From NCBI GenBank assembly GCA_004299095.1, contig SCQQ01000017.1, positions 1-42,662 of the forward strand: a stretch of DNA of 42,662 bases, given 5' to 3'. Shown piece after piece: positions 34,179-42,662 of this stretch. This stretch comes from Burkholderiaceae bacterium. Lineage in GTDB: Bacteria > Pseudomonadota > Gammaproteobacteria > Burkholderiales > Burkholderiaceae_C. How positions within the stretch are numbered: position 1 is the stretch's first letter; each line of letters starts with the position of its first letter. Under the pieces are notes generated by a model, which searched no databases, was not told where the DNA came from, and saw only the letters and a program-made list of their open reading frames with translations. The position numbers were made by a program, and so were the translations under genes.

Positions 34179-34287
34179 CGGTCGGGAACGCCGGGCGACC
34201 GGCGCAGTGAAGTCAAGAAGGAGGCGCCGGCCCTCAGGCCGACGACGGGTGACATGAACGGAGCCGGTCGCACGGTGTTCCCGGCCG
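34179..34287 (+). repeat. Structured element, copy B (same boxes, different but paired stem)
   Basis: On the plus strand, 34179-34203 pairs with 34263-34287: 24 of 25 positions, two being G-T wobbles and one a G-A mismatch. Inside are box 1 AGTGAAGTCAAG (34206-34217), a hairpin CGGCC-CTCA-GGCCG (34228-34241) and box 2 GACATGAACGG (34251-34261). Both boxes are identical to copy A, while stem and hairpin sequences differ yet still pair. That is covariation within one locus. The copies face away from each other with 53 bp between their 5' ends. Confidence 0.65.
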
Positions 34288-34361
34288 GCGCGCTGCTGTC
34301 CCAATCTGTCTCATCTTCAATCCAACGCGCCAGGCCACTCCAGCCGCGCAGACGTCGGGCG

Positions 34362-35084
34362 TCAGTGCCCCGCGCTCGATCCCGCTTGCGCGCCGCCCCG
34401 TACGCCATAGCGCGCACGGTATGTCAACACCGCCTGGCAATGCATTGCAGCCTCAGGGCCAGTTTGCGCTTGCAAATGCGCCAGCAAGTCGTCAAGGCTC
34501 GCAACGTGGCACACCTGCAGGCCCAGCGTCTCGCGCACGTACTGCACTGCGCTCCAAGCGACGTCCTGGCCGTTCTCCTTGGCCACTTCCTGCCGGTCCA
34601 GCGCAATGGCCACGGCGTGCGGCGTGGCCCCCGCCGCGCGGATGAGCGCAATCGATTCGCGCACCGCGGTCCCGGCCGAAATCACATCGTCGACGATCAG
34701 CACGCGCCCCACGAGCGGCGCGCCCACGAGCGAACCGCCTTCGCCATGGTCCTTGGCTTCCTTGCGGTTGTAGGCGTAGGGCTTGTTCACGCCCAGGCGC
34801 GCCAGTTCGACCGCCAACACCGCGGCCAGCGGTATGCCCTTGTAGGCCGGGCCGAAAATCACATCGAATTCGATCTTCGAGGCGAGCAGCGCGCGTGCAT
34901 AGAATTGGGCGAGGCGGCCCAGTTTGGCGCCATCGTCGAACAGCCCGGCGTTGAAGAAGTACGGCGACAAGCGGCCCGCCTTGGTCTTGAATTCGCCAAA
35001 GCACAGCACGCCGCTGTCGATGGCGAATTGCACGAAGGCTTGGGCCAGTTGATCTTTTTCGGACGCCTTCACGAGAAAGCCCAT
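34362..35084 (-). CDS. pyrE: Orotate phosphoribosyltransferase
   Basis: Pyrimidine synthesis: transfers ribose-5-phosphate from PRPP to orotate to give OMP. There are 240 residues with [56 protein letters not shown] (catalytic flexible loop with the family Lys residues) and the PRPP-binding [20 protein letters not shown]-terminal extension of about 15 Gly/Ala/Ser residues looks non-conserved. The ATG at 35084 stands two bases from the start codon of the divergent exonuclease gene, so its promoter must lie inside that gene. Confidence 0.97.
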   Translation of the reverse strand: MGFLVKASEKDQLAQAFVQFAIDSGVLCFGEFKTKAGRLSPYFFNAGLFDDGAKLGRLAQFYARALLASKIEFDVIFGPAYKGIPLAAVLAVELARLGVNKPYAYNRKEAKDHGEGGSLVGAPLVGRVLIVDDVISAGTAVRESIALIRAAGATPHAVAIALDRQEVAKENGQDVAWSAVQYVRETLGLQVCHVASLDDLLAHLQAQTGPEAAMHCQAVLTYRARYGVRGGAQAGSSAGH

Positions 35085-35086
35085 CC

Positions 35087-35878
35087 TTGTTCAAACTCAC
35101 CAGCCTCAACCTGAACGGCATCCGCTCGGCCGCGCGCAAGGGGCTGGAAAACTGGTTGGTGCGCCACGCGCCCGATTGTATTTGCGTGCAGGAGCTGAAG
35201 GCCCAGATGGCCGATATCGAAGGGCAGCTCGACGCCTTCGGCGGCCTGCGCGGCTATTTCAACCCGGCGGAGAAAAAGGGCTATTCCGGCGTCGGCCTGT
35301 ACACCCGACACGAACCCAGCGCCGTGATTCGCGGCTACGGCTCGGCCGAATTCGACAGCGAAGGGCGCTACCTCGAAGCGCGCTTCGACACGCCGAAACG
35401 CAAGTTGTCCATCGTGAGCTGCTATTTCCCGAGCGGCACCTCGGGCGACATCCGGCAGGCGGCCAAGTACCGCTTCCTGCACGAAATCGAAGCGGTGCTG
35501 CAGCGTCTGAAGGCCGAGCGCGAATTCATCCTGTGCGGCGACGTCAACATCGCGCACCACGAAATCGACCTGAAGAACTGGCGCGGCAACCAGAAGAATT
35601 CCGGCTTCCTGCCGGACGAGCGCGCCTGGGTGAGCCAGATCACCGGCGACGTGGGACTGGTCGACGTGTACCGCACGCTGCACCCCAACGCCACCGGCGA
35701 GGCCTACACGTGGTGGAGCAACCGCGGGCAGGCGTGGGCGAACAACGTGGGCTGGCGCATCGACTACCACTTGGCCACGCCTGCCAGCGCGAGCCTGGCA
35801 CGCAGCGCGGCGGTCTACAAGGATGAGCGCTTCAGCGACCACGCGCCGCTCACGATTGACTATCAGATGAAGCTGTAG
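35087..35878 (+). CDS. xth: Exodeoxyribonuclease III
   Basis: An AP endonuclease and 3'-5' exonuclease in base-excision repair. There are 263 residues of the EEP fold: [27 protein letters not shown] (metal-binding Glu36), [38 protein letters not shown] and the catalytic [15 protein letters not shown]. The start is TTG at 35087, immediately beside the pyrE start, with only a weak GAGAAAG upstream. The conserved [13 protein letters not shown] begins at the second codon, so no other start fits. Converges on comM. Confidence 0.95.
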   Translation: MFKLTSLNLNGIRSAARKGLENWLVRHAPDCICVQELKAQMADIEGQLDAFGGLRGYFNPAEKKGYSGVGLYTRHEPSAVIRGYGSAEFDSEGRYLEARFDTPKRKLSIVSCYFPSGTSGDIRQAAKYRFLHEIEAVLQRLKAEREFILCGDVNIAHHEIDLKNWRGNQKNSGFLPDERAWVSQITGDVGLVDVYRTLHPNATGEAYTWWSNRGQAWANNVGWRIDYHLATPASASLARSAAVYKDERFSDHAPLTIDYQMKL

Positions 35879-35936
35879 GGCGCCGGACAACCGCGGCTTC
35901 GGGCCGCACCGATTGCATTGAGGTCCGCCAGCGCGT

Positions 35937-37469
35937 TCAGTGGTCCGTGGCGCGCAACGCGCGCCGGTACTGCACCGCTTCGGCCACGTGCGCCGTGGTC
36001 ACGTGCGCACTGCCGGCCAAATCGGCAATGGTGCGCGCCACTTTGAGCGCGCGATGCGTGGCGCGCGCGCTCCAGCCCAGACGCGCCGCGGCGGCCGTCA
36101 AAAACGGCGTCGCGGCCGGGTCGAGCCGGATGTGCGCATCGAGCTGCTGCCCGTGCAAGGCCTGATTGGCCATGCCCTGGCGGTGCAGCGCCCGCTCGCG
36201 CGCCACCGCGCAACGTTGGCGCACGGCCGCGGTCGGTTCGCCCGCCGGCGCGGCCAGCAAATCGTCGGGGTCGAGCGACGCCACGTCGATGTGCAAATCG
36301 ATGCGATCGAGCAGCGGTCCCGAAAGCCGACCCTGGTAGCGCGCCACCTGATCGGGCGTGCAGCGGCAATGGCGCTGGCGCGACCCGAGGTAGCCGCAGG
36401 GGCACGGATTCATGGCGGCGATCAGTTGGAAATGCGCCGGAAAGTGGGCCTGGCGCGCCGCACGGCTGATGGTGATGTGGCCGGTTTCCAGCGGTTCGCG
36501 CAAGGCCTCCAGCGCGGCGCGCGGAAATTCGGGCAACTCGTCGAGGAACAGCACGCCACCGTCGGCCAGTGAAATCTCGCCTGGCCGCGGCGGCGAGCCG
36601 CCGCCCACCAGCGCCACCGCGCTCGCGGTGTGATGAGGAGCCCTCGTTGGGCGCTGGCCCCAGCGGCTCAAATCGAAGCGGCCGTTCAGGCTGGCGACGG
36701 CCGCGCTGCGCAAAGCCTCGCCCGCCTCCATTGGCGGCAGCAACCCGGCAAAGCGCTGCGCCAGCATGGATTTGCCACTGCCGGGCGGCCCGACCATCAA
36801 GAGCGAATGGCCGCCGGCGGCAGCGATCTCGAGCGCGCGCTTGGCGGCGGCTTGTCCCTTGACGTCGCTCAAATCCGGGTACGCCGGCGCCTGCGGTCGT
36901 TCGGCAGGCTCGGCACGCGTCCAGCCTTCGACGTCAAGCGGCGCCTGCCCCGCGGGCACGAACTGCGCCACCACGTCGAGCAAATGGCGCGCGCGGTAGA
37001 CCTTCAGGCCGGACACCAGCGCGGCTTCTTCGGCGCTCTCGGGCGGCAAGACGAGCGCGGGCGACTCACCGCTTGCACGCAACGCCGCCGCCATCGCCAA
37101 GGCGCCGCGCACGGCGCGCAACTCGCCTGAAAGCGACAGCTCGCCGGCAAATTCCCATCCGGCCAGGCGCGCGCCGTCGATCTGCCCGCTCGCAGCCAGG
37201 ATGCCCAGTGCAATCGGCAAATCGAAGCGCCCCGAATCCTTGGGCAAATCGGCTGGCGCCAGGTTGACCGTGATGCGCCGGTTGTGCGGAAACGTGAGGC
37301 CGCTGTTCAAGAGCGCGCTGCGCACCCGTTCGCGCGCCTCTTTCACTTCCGTTTCGGCCAGCCCCACCAGCGTGAAGCTCGGCAGGCCGTTGGCCATGTG
37401 CACTTCCACCGTGACCGGCGGCGCGGACAGGCCCGCCAGCGCGCGGCTTTGCACTGAACTCAAACCCAT
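35937..37469 (-). CDS. comM: ComM/YifB family Mg-chelatase-like AAA+ ATPase
   Basis: A hexameric helicase that promotes branch migration during integration of transforming DNA. There are 510 residues. The N-terminal Lon-protease-like domain has VHMANGLPSFTLVGLAETEV and NLAPADLPKDSGRFDLPIA. The AAA+ domain has Walker A GPPGSGKS (227-234), Walker B GGVLFLDELPEF and the zinc-like NPCPCGYLGSRQRHCRC, then GPLLDRIDLHIDV and the C-terminal helical lid. The ATG at 37469 has AGGA upstream. It is divergent from the metallo-beta-lactamase-fold gene. Complete and typical. Confidence 0.96.
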   Translation of the reverse strand: MGLSSVQSRALAGLSAPPVTVEVHMANGLPSFTLVGLAETEVKEARERVRSALLNSGLTFPHNRRITVNLAPADLPKDSGRFDLPIALGILAASGQIDGARLAGWEFAGELSLSGELRAVRGALAMAAALRASGESPALVLPPESAEEAALVSGLKVYRARHLLDVVAQFVPAGQAPLDVEGWTRAEPAERPQAPAYPDLSDVKGQAAAKRALEIAAAGGHSLLMVGPPGSGKSMLAQRFAGLLPPMEAGEALRSAAVASLNGRFDLSRWGQRPTRAPHHTASAVALVGGGSPPRPGEISLADGGVLFLDELPEFPRAALEALREPLETGHITISRAARQAHFPAHFQLIAAMNPCPCGYLGSRQRHCRCTPDQVARYQGRLSGPLLDRIDLHIDVASLDPDDLLAAPAGEPTAAVRQRCAVARERALHRQGMANQALHGQQLDAHIRLDPAATPFLTAAAARLGWSARATHRALKVARTIADLAGSAHVTTAHVAEAVQYRRALRATDH

Positions 37470-37605
37470 GCCGACGATCCTCCCTGGTGTTCTGCGTTTT
37501 TCGGCCGTCGATGCGACGCGCGCACTTTAACCCGGCTGCACGTCCTCCCGACGCCGCGATCCCCAGGCCGACGTCCATACGCGCCACTTCCTGAATAATC
37601 CCTCC

Positions 37606-38268
37606 ATGACACCGAATCCAGAGACCTGCGCGCTGCGCTACCAGACCATCCCGGTCACGCCGTTCCAGCAAAACTGCTCCATCGTCTGGTGCGACAGCAC
37701 GCGCGACGCCGCGGTCATCGACCCGGGCGGCGACCTACCGCGCATCGAACAAGCCGTGCGTCAACTCGGCGTGCACCTGAAAGCCATCTGGATCACGCAC
37801 GCCCACATCGACCACGCTGGCGGCGCGGCGGCATTCAGCCGCGCGCATGGCCTGCCCATCATCGGTCCGCAGGAAGAGGATCAGTTCTGGATCGATGCCC
37901 TGCCGGAGCAGTCGCGCATGTTCCACTTCCCGGAGGCCGAAGCCTTCGTCCCCAGCCGCTGGCTGCACGACGGCGGCACGGTGCAGATCGGCGCCTGTAC
38001 GCTGGACGTGCGCCATTGCCCCGGCCATACGCCGGGCCACGTGGTGTTCCATTCGCCCGACGCGAAGCGCGCTTTCGTGGGCGACGTGCTGTTTGCTGGC
38101 AGCATCGGCCGCACCGACTTTCCGCGCGGCAATTACGAGCAGCTCATCGCCAGCATCCGCGAGCGCCTCTGGCCCATGGGCGACGACACCGTGTTCATCC
38201 CGGGACACGGGCCGGAGAGCACCTTCGGGCAGGAACGCCGCACCAATCCGTTCGTGCACGATGCGTGA
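37606..38268 (+). CDS. Metallo-beta-lactamase-fold hydrolase (YcbL/glyoxalase II-like)
   Basis: A 220-residue MBL-fold enzyme, probably a thioesterase such as a type II glyoxalase. Metal ligands: THAHIDH (H65, H67, D69, H70), CPGHTPGHVVF, GDVLFAGSIGRTDFP (bridging Asp) and IPGHGPES. The short length and missing C-terminal helical domain match YcbL-type rather than classical GloB. The ATG at 37606 is well placed. The gene is divergent from comM and followed by the AmpG-like gene after 136 bp. A role in methylglyoxal detoxification is plausible, not proven. Confidence 0.9.
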   Translation: MTPNPETCALRYQTIPVTPFQQNCSIVWCDSTRDAAVIDPGGDLPRIEQAVRQLGVHLKAIWITHAHIDHAGGAAAFSRAHGLPIIGPQEEDQFWIDALPEQSRMFHFPEAEAFVPSRWLHDGGTVQIGACTLDVRHCPGHTPGHVVFHSPDAKRAFVGDVLFAGSIGRTDFPRGNYEQLIASIRERLWPMGDDTVFIPGHGPESTFGQERRTNPFVHDA

Positions 38269-38404
38269 CGAGCGTTCGCATTGAGCACCGCCGTGCCGAT
38301 GATGACGCCCGCCGCGAGCGGCACGCGCACAATACGCGCCCTTGTGATCGCCGGACCCGCACTACGCCGGCGCCAGCGGTTCGGGCCGTCCGGCCTTCCG
38401 TTTC

Positions 38405-39736
38405 ATGACTGAACCTTCCCCCGCAAAGCCGCGTCCCTGGCGGAACACGCTTCGGGTTTACCTGGAACCCGCCAGCCTGCGCATGCTGACGCTCGGGTTC
38501 GCGTCCGGCCTGCCGCTCCTGCTGGTGCTGGGCACGCTCTCGTTTCGCCTGCGCGAAGCGGGCATCGACCGCGCCACCATCGGCCACCTGAGCTGGGTCG
38601 GCCTGGCCTACGGTTTCAAGTGGGCCTGGGCGCCGCTGGTGGACCGGTTGCCGATTCCGCTGCTCACGCGCTGGCTCGGGCGGCGCCGCAGTTGGCTGCT
38701 GCTGGCGCAGTTCGGGGTGATGGCGGGGCTGATCGGCATGGCTGCAACCGATCCGCGCAACGCCCTCGAAACCCTGACGTGGTGCGCCTTGGCCGTGGCG
38801 TTTGCTTCGGCCACGCAGGACATCGCGCTCGACGCCTTTCGGATCGAATCGGCGCCCACCGACGTCCAGCCGGCGCTGGCGGCCAGCTACCAGACCGGCT
38901 ACCGCATCGCCATGATCTGGGCCGGCGCCGGGGTGCTCTGGATCGCGGCGCGCAGCCAGGGCGACCTCACGGGTTACGACGACAGCGCCTGGCACGCGGC
39001 CTACATCGCCATGGCGTTCTCGATGCTGGTCGGCAGCTTGACCGTGCTGTTCTCACGCGAACCGGCGCCGCTGCCGCTGCCACCCATCCGCAGTGCCCGC
39101 GCATGGTTGCGCACGGCGCTGATCGAGCCGTTCGTCGATTTCCTGCGGCGCTACGGCTGGCAAGCCGCGCTCATCCTGTCGCTGATCGCGATCTATCGCA
39201 TCAGCGACATCGTCATGGGCATCATGGCCAACCCGTTTTACGTCGACATGGGCTACACCAAGGATGAAATCGCCGCCGTCACCAAGGTGTTCGGGCTGAT
39301 CATGACGCTGGTGGGCGCATTCGTCGGCGGCTCGATGGCGATCCGCATGGGCGTGATGCGCGTGCTCATGTTGGGCGCGATCCTGAGCGCCGGCACCAAC
39401 GTGGCGTTCTCCTGGCTGGCCGGCCTCGGACACAACCTGCCCGCGCTGATCCTGGTGGTGTCAGCCGACAACCTGGCGTCTGGCCTGGCTTCGGCCGCTT
39501 TCATCGGCTACCTCTCGGGGCTCACCAACGTCAGCTATTCGGCCACGCAATACGCGCTCTTCAGCTCGCTGATGCTGCTGCTGCCGAAGTTCGTGGCCGG
39601 GTTTTCGGGCGACTACGTGAACGCCTTCGGCTATGCACGCTTCTTTGCCAGCACGGCATTACTCGGGCTGCCGGTGGTCGTGCTGGTGCTGCTCGCAATG
39701 CGCGCGGAGCGCAGGAAGAAGATCCCAAGTTCGTAA
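38405..39736 (+). CDS. AmpG-like muropeptide permease (MFS)
   Basis: A 443-residue inner-membrane MFS protein with about twelve helices. AmpG-type features are YLEPASLRMLTLGFASGLPL, LSWVGLAYGFKWAWAPLVDR, ATQDIALDAFRIES and MANPFYVDMGYTKDEIAAVT, which match permeases that bring anhydro-muropeptides back for recycling. The charged N-terminus and C-terminal KK ending are cytoplasmic. The start ATG at 38405 follows no strong ribosome binding site. Substrate inferred from family only. It converges on the lpxO gene. Confidence 0.88.
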   Translation: MTEPSPAKPRPWRNTLRVYLEPASLRMLTLGFASGLPLLLVLGTLSFRLREAGIDRATIGHLSWVGLAYGFKWAWAPLVDRLPIPLLTRWLGRRRSWLLLAQFGVMAGLIGMAATDPRNALETLTWCALAVAFASATQDIALDAFRIESAPTDVQPALAASYQTGYRIAMIWAGAGVLWIAARSQGDLTGYDDSAWHAAYIAMAFSMLVGSLTVLFSREPAPLPLPPIRSARAWLRTALIEPFVDFLRRYGWQAALILSLIAIYRISDIVMGIMANPFYVDMGYTKDEIAAVTKVFGLIMTLVGAFVGGSMAIRMGVMRVLMLGAILSAGTNVAFSWLAGLGHNLPALILVVSADNLASGLASAAFIGYLSGLTNVSYSATQYALFSSLMLLLPKFVAGFSGDYVNAFGYARFFASTALLGLPVVVLVLLAMRAERRKKIPSS

Positions 39737-39828
39737 GCGGTTGTGTACATCGGCGCGTCATGCCCGCTCGGACACCCGAGCAGATCATCTGATTCCAACC
39801 AGCGGGTGCGCCAGCCCGAAAACTCAAC

Positions 39829-40749
39829 TCAGCGCGTCAGCCACCAGATGAACAGCGCCAGCACCCCCAGCATCAGGCCGAACTTGGTGACCTTGTAGAC
39901 CGCCGGATTCCACTGCTTGAAGCGCCGCCGGTACTGCCCGGCGTAAAACGAAATCTTGAACAGCTTGCTGATGAGACCGCGCGGGTCGCCTTCCTGGTTC
40001 GGCGAGCTGGCGGCCGCCACCACGTGCGTGCCGACCCAGCGGTTCACCGCCTGCGCCAATCCGTTGGTCATCGGCCGCTCGACGTCGCACAGCAGCACGA
40101 TGCGGTGGCCGTCGGTGTCGTTCTTCACCCAGTGCATGTAGGTCTCGTCGAAGATCACGCCTTCGCCTTCGCGCCAGCTGTAGGACGTGCCGTCGACGTT
40201 GATGAAACAGCGGTCGTCGTTGGGCGACATCAGCGCCAGGTGGTAGCGCAGCGAGCCGGAATAGGGGTCGCGGTGCAAGCCGAGCTTGGCGCCCGGCGGC
40301 AGTTCGGCAAACATGGCCGCCTTCACGCTCGGAATGGCGCTCACCAGCGCCGTGGTTTTCGGGCAAAACTCCAGCGCCGACGGGTGCGCGGTGCCGTACC
40401 ACTTCAGGTAGAAGCGCTTCCAGCCCGATTTGAAGAACGAATTGAAGCCGGCGTCATCGTTGGCGATCGCCTCCCGAATCATCATGTTGCGGCGCAGATT
40501 GAGGGCTTCGTCGCGGATCTCCTGCCAATGCGAACGCAACTGCTCCAGTTCGGGAAACGTGCTCACCGGCAGATACGGCGTGCGCGGCACCCGCGAAAAC
40601 GCCAGCATGAAGACGTTGATCGGCGCCGTGAAGGTGGAATGGTCGAACAACTGCCGCATCGCCTTGTGCCGCACCCGACCGCGCAAGTGCATGTACATGC
40701 CGCTTGCCAGGAAGATCAGCACGATGGCCAGAACGATGATTTTTGCCAT
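39829..40749 (-). CDS. lpxO: Fe(II)/2-oxoglutarate lipid A hydroxylase (LpxO-like)
   Basis: An aspartyl/asparaginyl beta-hydroxylase-fold dioxygenase, 306 residues. LpxO members 2-hydroxylate the secondary acyl chain of lipid A at the inner membrane. It has an N-terminal membrane helix (4-21), the metal ligands H159-R-D161 and H206 (DETYMHWVKN), 2-oxoglutarate-binding R216, and a C-terminal hydrophobic helix (about 290-304). LGLHRDPYSGSLRYHLAL is the family core. The ATG at 40749 starts the conserved MAKIIVLAIVLIFLASGM, but has no good ribosome binding site. Substrate is assigned by family. Confidence 0.88.
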   Translation of the reverse strand: MAKIIVLAIVLIFLASGMYMHLRGRVRHKAMRQLFDHSTFTAPINVFMLAFSRVPRTPYLPVSTFPELEQLRSHWQEIRDEALNLRRNMMIREAIANDDAGFNSFFKSGWKRFYLKWYGTAHPSALEFCPKTTALVSAIPSVKAAMFAELPPGAKLGLHRDPYSGSLRYHLALMSPNDDRCFINVDGTSYSWREGEGVIFDETYMHWVKNDTDGHRIVLLCDVERPMTNGLAQAVNRWVGTHVVAAASSPNQEGDPRGLISKLFKISFYAGQYRRRFKQWNPAVYKVTKFGLMLGVLALFIWWLTR

Positions 40750-41198
40750 GGAGATAGATTGCGCCTTTGACCGGTCCTGCGGCTGCGCGCAGTTGCCGCA
40801 GCGGCTGAGCATAGCGTGGTTTACTTGGCCTTGCCGCATTGGGGCCCTGGGTTTCGACGCCACAGCCAGCAAGGAATCGGTCCGGTCGCGGCGCAGATCG
40901 GGACGCCGCAGCATGTCGGCTCGTGGTGCATCCTTAAAGCATGCCCGAGTCGCTCTGCAACCGCGGCCAAGCCAGCCGACCCTCTTACAATCTGGGCCCG
41001 TCGTTCACATGCCCGCGGAATAGAGTTCGCCATCACGCTGGGCAATACTGCACAGCACCATGCACGCGCAGAAACCGCGCCAGTCAGCTTTCGATCCGAC
41101 TGAAGCAGGGATGAATTGCGCAGGCCGGCCCTTGTGGACACGCTGCCAAGCGCAACCGCGGGCCTCGTCTATGGCCGATTCATTCGGCACCTGAAGCC
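40750..41198. other. 449-bp intergenic region upstream of divergent lpxO and glycosyltransferase
   Basis: No gene is supported. A TACAAT at 40986-40991 resembles a -10 box for the rightward glycosyltransferase but has no good -35. A short GCCGC-A-GCGGC palindrome lies at 40794-40804. Otherwise I see nothing. Confidence 0.45.
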
Positions 41199-41978
41199 TT
41201 GGATCATCAACCGTCACTGACCATTGCCGTCCTGACGCTAAACAGCGCCACGCACATCCGCGCGTGCCTGGAAAGCGCCGCCTTCGCCGATCAAGTCCTG
41301 GTGGTCGACAGCGGCAGCACCGACGACACCCTCAAGATCGCGGAAGCGATGGACGCGGAAGTTCACGTCCACGCCGACTGGCAGGGGTTCGCGGAGCAGC
41401 GCAACCGGCTGCTCAAGCATGCGGCGGGGGACTACATCTTTTTCCTGGATTCGGATGAAATCATCGGGCCAAAACTGAGGCAGGAAATCCAGACGATCGT
41501 TTCGAGTGGCGCAGATGGCGTCTGGAAAATCCGCTGGCGCATCGTCGCGTTTGGCCGCGAACTCACGTATTTCCGCTCCAATTCCGAAGTCGAGCGGCTG
41601 TTCGTGCGCCGAACGGTACGCTGCTTCACCGGGGTGGTGCACGAACAGGCCGAGCTGACCGCCGCCTTGCCGCGGCATGTGATGCGCGCACGCCTGCTGC
41701 ACCACTCACGCGAAACCGTCGCTGCCAGCCTGCAAAAAATGACGCAATACGCAATGCTGGGTGCGGCCAAACGGGCTGAACATTGCCAGCGCGGCGGCGT
41801 TCTGCGCGGCTTGGCGTCGGGCGGCTGGATGTTCTTCCGACTCTATTTCCTGCACCGCGGCTTCTTGTCGGGCGGCGCCGGTTTTCTCTATTGCGCGTTC
41901 TTTTCGCTGGAAGCGTTTTTCAGGTACGCCGCTCTGGGCTACGACAAGGATCTGAAAGGCGACGTGCGCCGCAAGTAG
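41199..41978 (+). CDS. Family 2 glycosyltransferase (WaaE/KdtX-like)
   Basis: A 259-residue GT-A inverting glycosyltransferase of the LPS core type. Donor-binding motifs: TIAVLTLNSATHIRACLESA, VDSGSTDDTLKIAEAM, FLDSDEII (DxD metal site) and VRCFTGVVHEQAEL. The C-terminal third (FFRLYFLHRGFLSGGAGFLY) is amphipathic or membrane-associated, as in WaaE relatives that add glucose to inner-core heptose. The start is TTG 41199 by family alignment; the ribosome binding site is poor and the next Met is far inside. Converges on the O-antigen ligase gene. The exact acceptor is unknown. Confidence 0.85.
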   Translation: MDHQPSLTIAVLTLNSATHIRACLESAAFADQVLVVDSGSTDDTLKIAEAMDAEVHVHADWQGFAEQRNRLLKHAAGDYIFFLDSDEIIGPKLRQEIQTIVSSGADGVWKIRWRIVAFGRELTYFRSNSEVERLFVRRTVRCFTGVVHEQAELTAALPRHVMRARLLHHSRETVAASLQKMTQYAMLGAAKRAEHCQRGGVLRGLASGGWMFFRLYFLHRGFLSGGAGFLYCAFFSLEAFFRYAALGYDKDLKGDVRRK

Positions 41979-42034
41979 GCACGCGACGCGCACCATACAG
42001 CCCTGTTTTCCCACGCAGCCATGCGACAGCCGGC

Positions 42035-42662
42035 TCACGCGAGAGCCCGCGCCCTCTCTGCGAGCACGGGATCGGATCGACGTCCAGGAATGCCCAGCCG
42101 CGCCCCCGAGCACGCGGCCAACCACAGCGACACCGTGAGCAAATACATCAAGTTGCCATTGTTGTGGGCGAACAAGACTTGGGTCAGCCCGAAGCCGATG
42201 AAACCCACTACGGTCACCAACCCGCACAGCGCTGCAGCGCGCTCAGCGTCCGCCACAGGGACCGCCGACTCGTCGGGCGAACGCAACGCGCGCCAGAACA
42301 AAAATCCCGGTACCGCGTAAAACAGCAGCAGCGCCAGCAGACCCAATACGCCGCGCTTGACCAGCATGTCGAGCAGCTCGTTGTGGGCATGACCCAGGGT
42401 CAGCGCTTCACTCGAAATGGCGCCGCGCGCCACCGCTGCGCGTAAGCGCGCCATGAAACCATCCTCGCCGATGCCGACGAATGGCTGGACGCGCACTTCG
42501 TGCAATCCGAGGCGCCAAAGACCCAGACGCAACCCGATCGAGCTCGCGGTATGACCCTGGGTCCATGCCGCGTACTGCTGCACGGCCTGCCGGATACGCT
42601 GATGCACCGGCGGCAAGGCCACCAGCACCACGCAGAACACCGCCACGACACCGACCATTTTC
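42035..42662 (-). CDS. O-antigen ligase family protein (N-terminus beyond right edge)
   Basis: The last ~209 residues of a polytopic membrane protein of the Wzy_C/O-antigen ligase (WaaL) family, which attach O-polysaccharide to lipid A core or polymerise glycans in the periplasm. The periplasmic loop GHAHNELLDMLVKRGVLGLL carries the family HNxxL signature. GLWRLGLHEVRVQPFVGIGE lies upstream of it, and three membrane segments follow. The frame continues past 42662, so the start is not seen. Ligase versus polymerase cannot be told. It fits with the adjacent LPS-type glycosyltransferase. Confidence 0.85.
   Translation of the reverse strand, partial: KMVGVVAVFCVVLVALPPVHQRIRQAVQQYAAWTQGHTASSIGLRLGLWRLGLHEVRVQPFVGIGEDGFMARLRAAVARGAISSEALTLGHAHNELLDMLVKRGVLGLLALLLFYAVPGFLFWRALRSPDESAVPVADAERAAALCGLVTVVGFIGFGLTQVLFAHNNGNLMYLLTVSLWLAACSGARLGIPGRRSDPVLAERARALA

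Larger units (their letters stand above)
33903..34361. other. 459-bp highly structured gap between convergent gatB and pyrE
   Basis: No protein gene is supported, although open frames run across it on both strands. The gap holds a weak terminator-like hairpin (33919-33936), two inversely oriented copies of a folded element (34021-34125 and 34179-34287), and a short CCGCC/GGCGG hairpin (34133-34152) between them. This is much more symmetry than in other gaps of the window. Confidence 0.7.

Noticed and set aside
39766-39781. Hairpin GCTCGG-ACAC-CCGAGC as terminator between the AmpG-like and lpxO genes
   Set aside because: The stem is only 6 bp and no T-run follows on either strand.
1-42662. 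CRISPR arrays or complete rRNA/tRNA genes
   Set aside because: No regularly spaced direct repeats and no full RNA gene signature were seen on either strand.

Overview
The window is GC-rich, densely coded bacterial DNA and looks betaproteobacterial, probably Burkholderiales-like. The grounds are the mreB-mreC-mreD-mrdA block divergent from gatC-gatA-gatB, the back-to-back pyrE/exonuclease III pair, and lipid A and LPS genes (LpxO-type hydroxylase, O-antigen ligase). This taxonomic reading comes from gene content and order only. Most reading is ordinary chromosome, but three stretches are accessory or decaying.

Positions 1-4742 look like the end of an integrated element. A leftward operon encodes a small unknown protein, a 905-residue tyrosine-recombinase-like protein and a second recombinase-like protein cut by the window edge. 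Next to it lies a tRNA 3' half (4705-4742) with no 5' half, as expected for an attachment site. Positions 5130-5608 hold a coupled pair of small genes (ribbon-helix-helix-like, then coiled coil), followed by a bidirectional terminator and a KefB/KefC-type antiporter. Positions 8054-11633 are a leftward run of seven small stress/detox-type genes (GFA, two VOC, DUF899, dihydrofolate-reductase-like, two SRPBCC). Three are broken in different ways. A TetR regulator diverges from the run, with a 19-bp inverted repeat between them.

Positions 12498-15220 hold an MFS transporter and an Old Yellow Enzyme. A leftward run (20590 to 15407) follows: acyl-CoA dehydrogenase, NadM-like nucleotidyltransferase, archaeal-type phosphoglycerate mutase homologue, trehalose-6-phosphate synthase and an isochorismatase-fold hydrolase. 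The first three are tightly packed and their joint role is unknown. Positions 21217-25593 make sugar nucleotides: rmlB, rmlD and rmlC for dTDP-rhamnose (no rmlA) and manC for GDP-mannose. The cell-shape operon mreB-C-D-mrdA lacks rodA at its usual end and abuts manC.

After gatCAB, the 459-bp gap before pyrE holds the most unusual signal: two oppositely oriented copies (34021-34125 and 34179-34287) of a structured element. Both keep the boxes AGTGAAGTCAAG and GACATGAACGG, while the long outer stems differ in sequence yet pair in both, with G-T wobbles. This suggests selection on a folded RNA or single-stranded DNA. The right part holds pyrE, exonuclease III, comM, a metallo-beta-lactamase-fold hydrolase, an AmpG-like permease, LpxO, a family 2 glycosyltransferase and a partial O-antigen ligase, mostly envelope and housekeeping functions.
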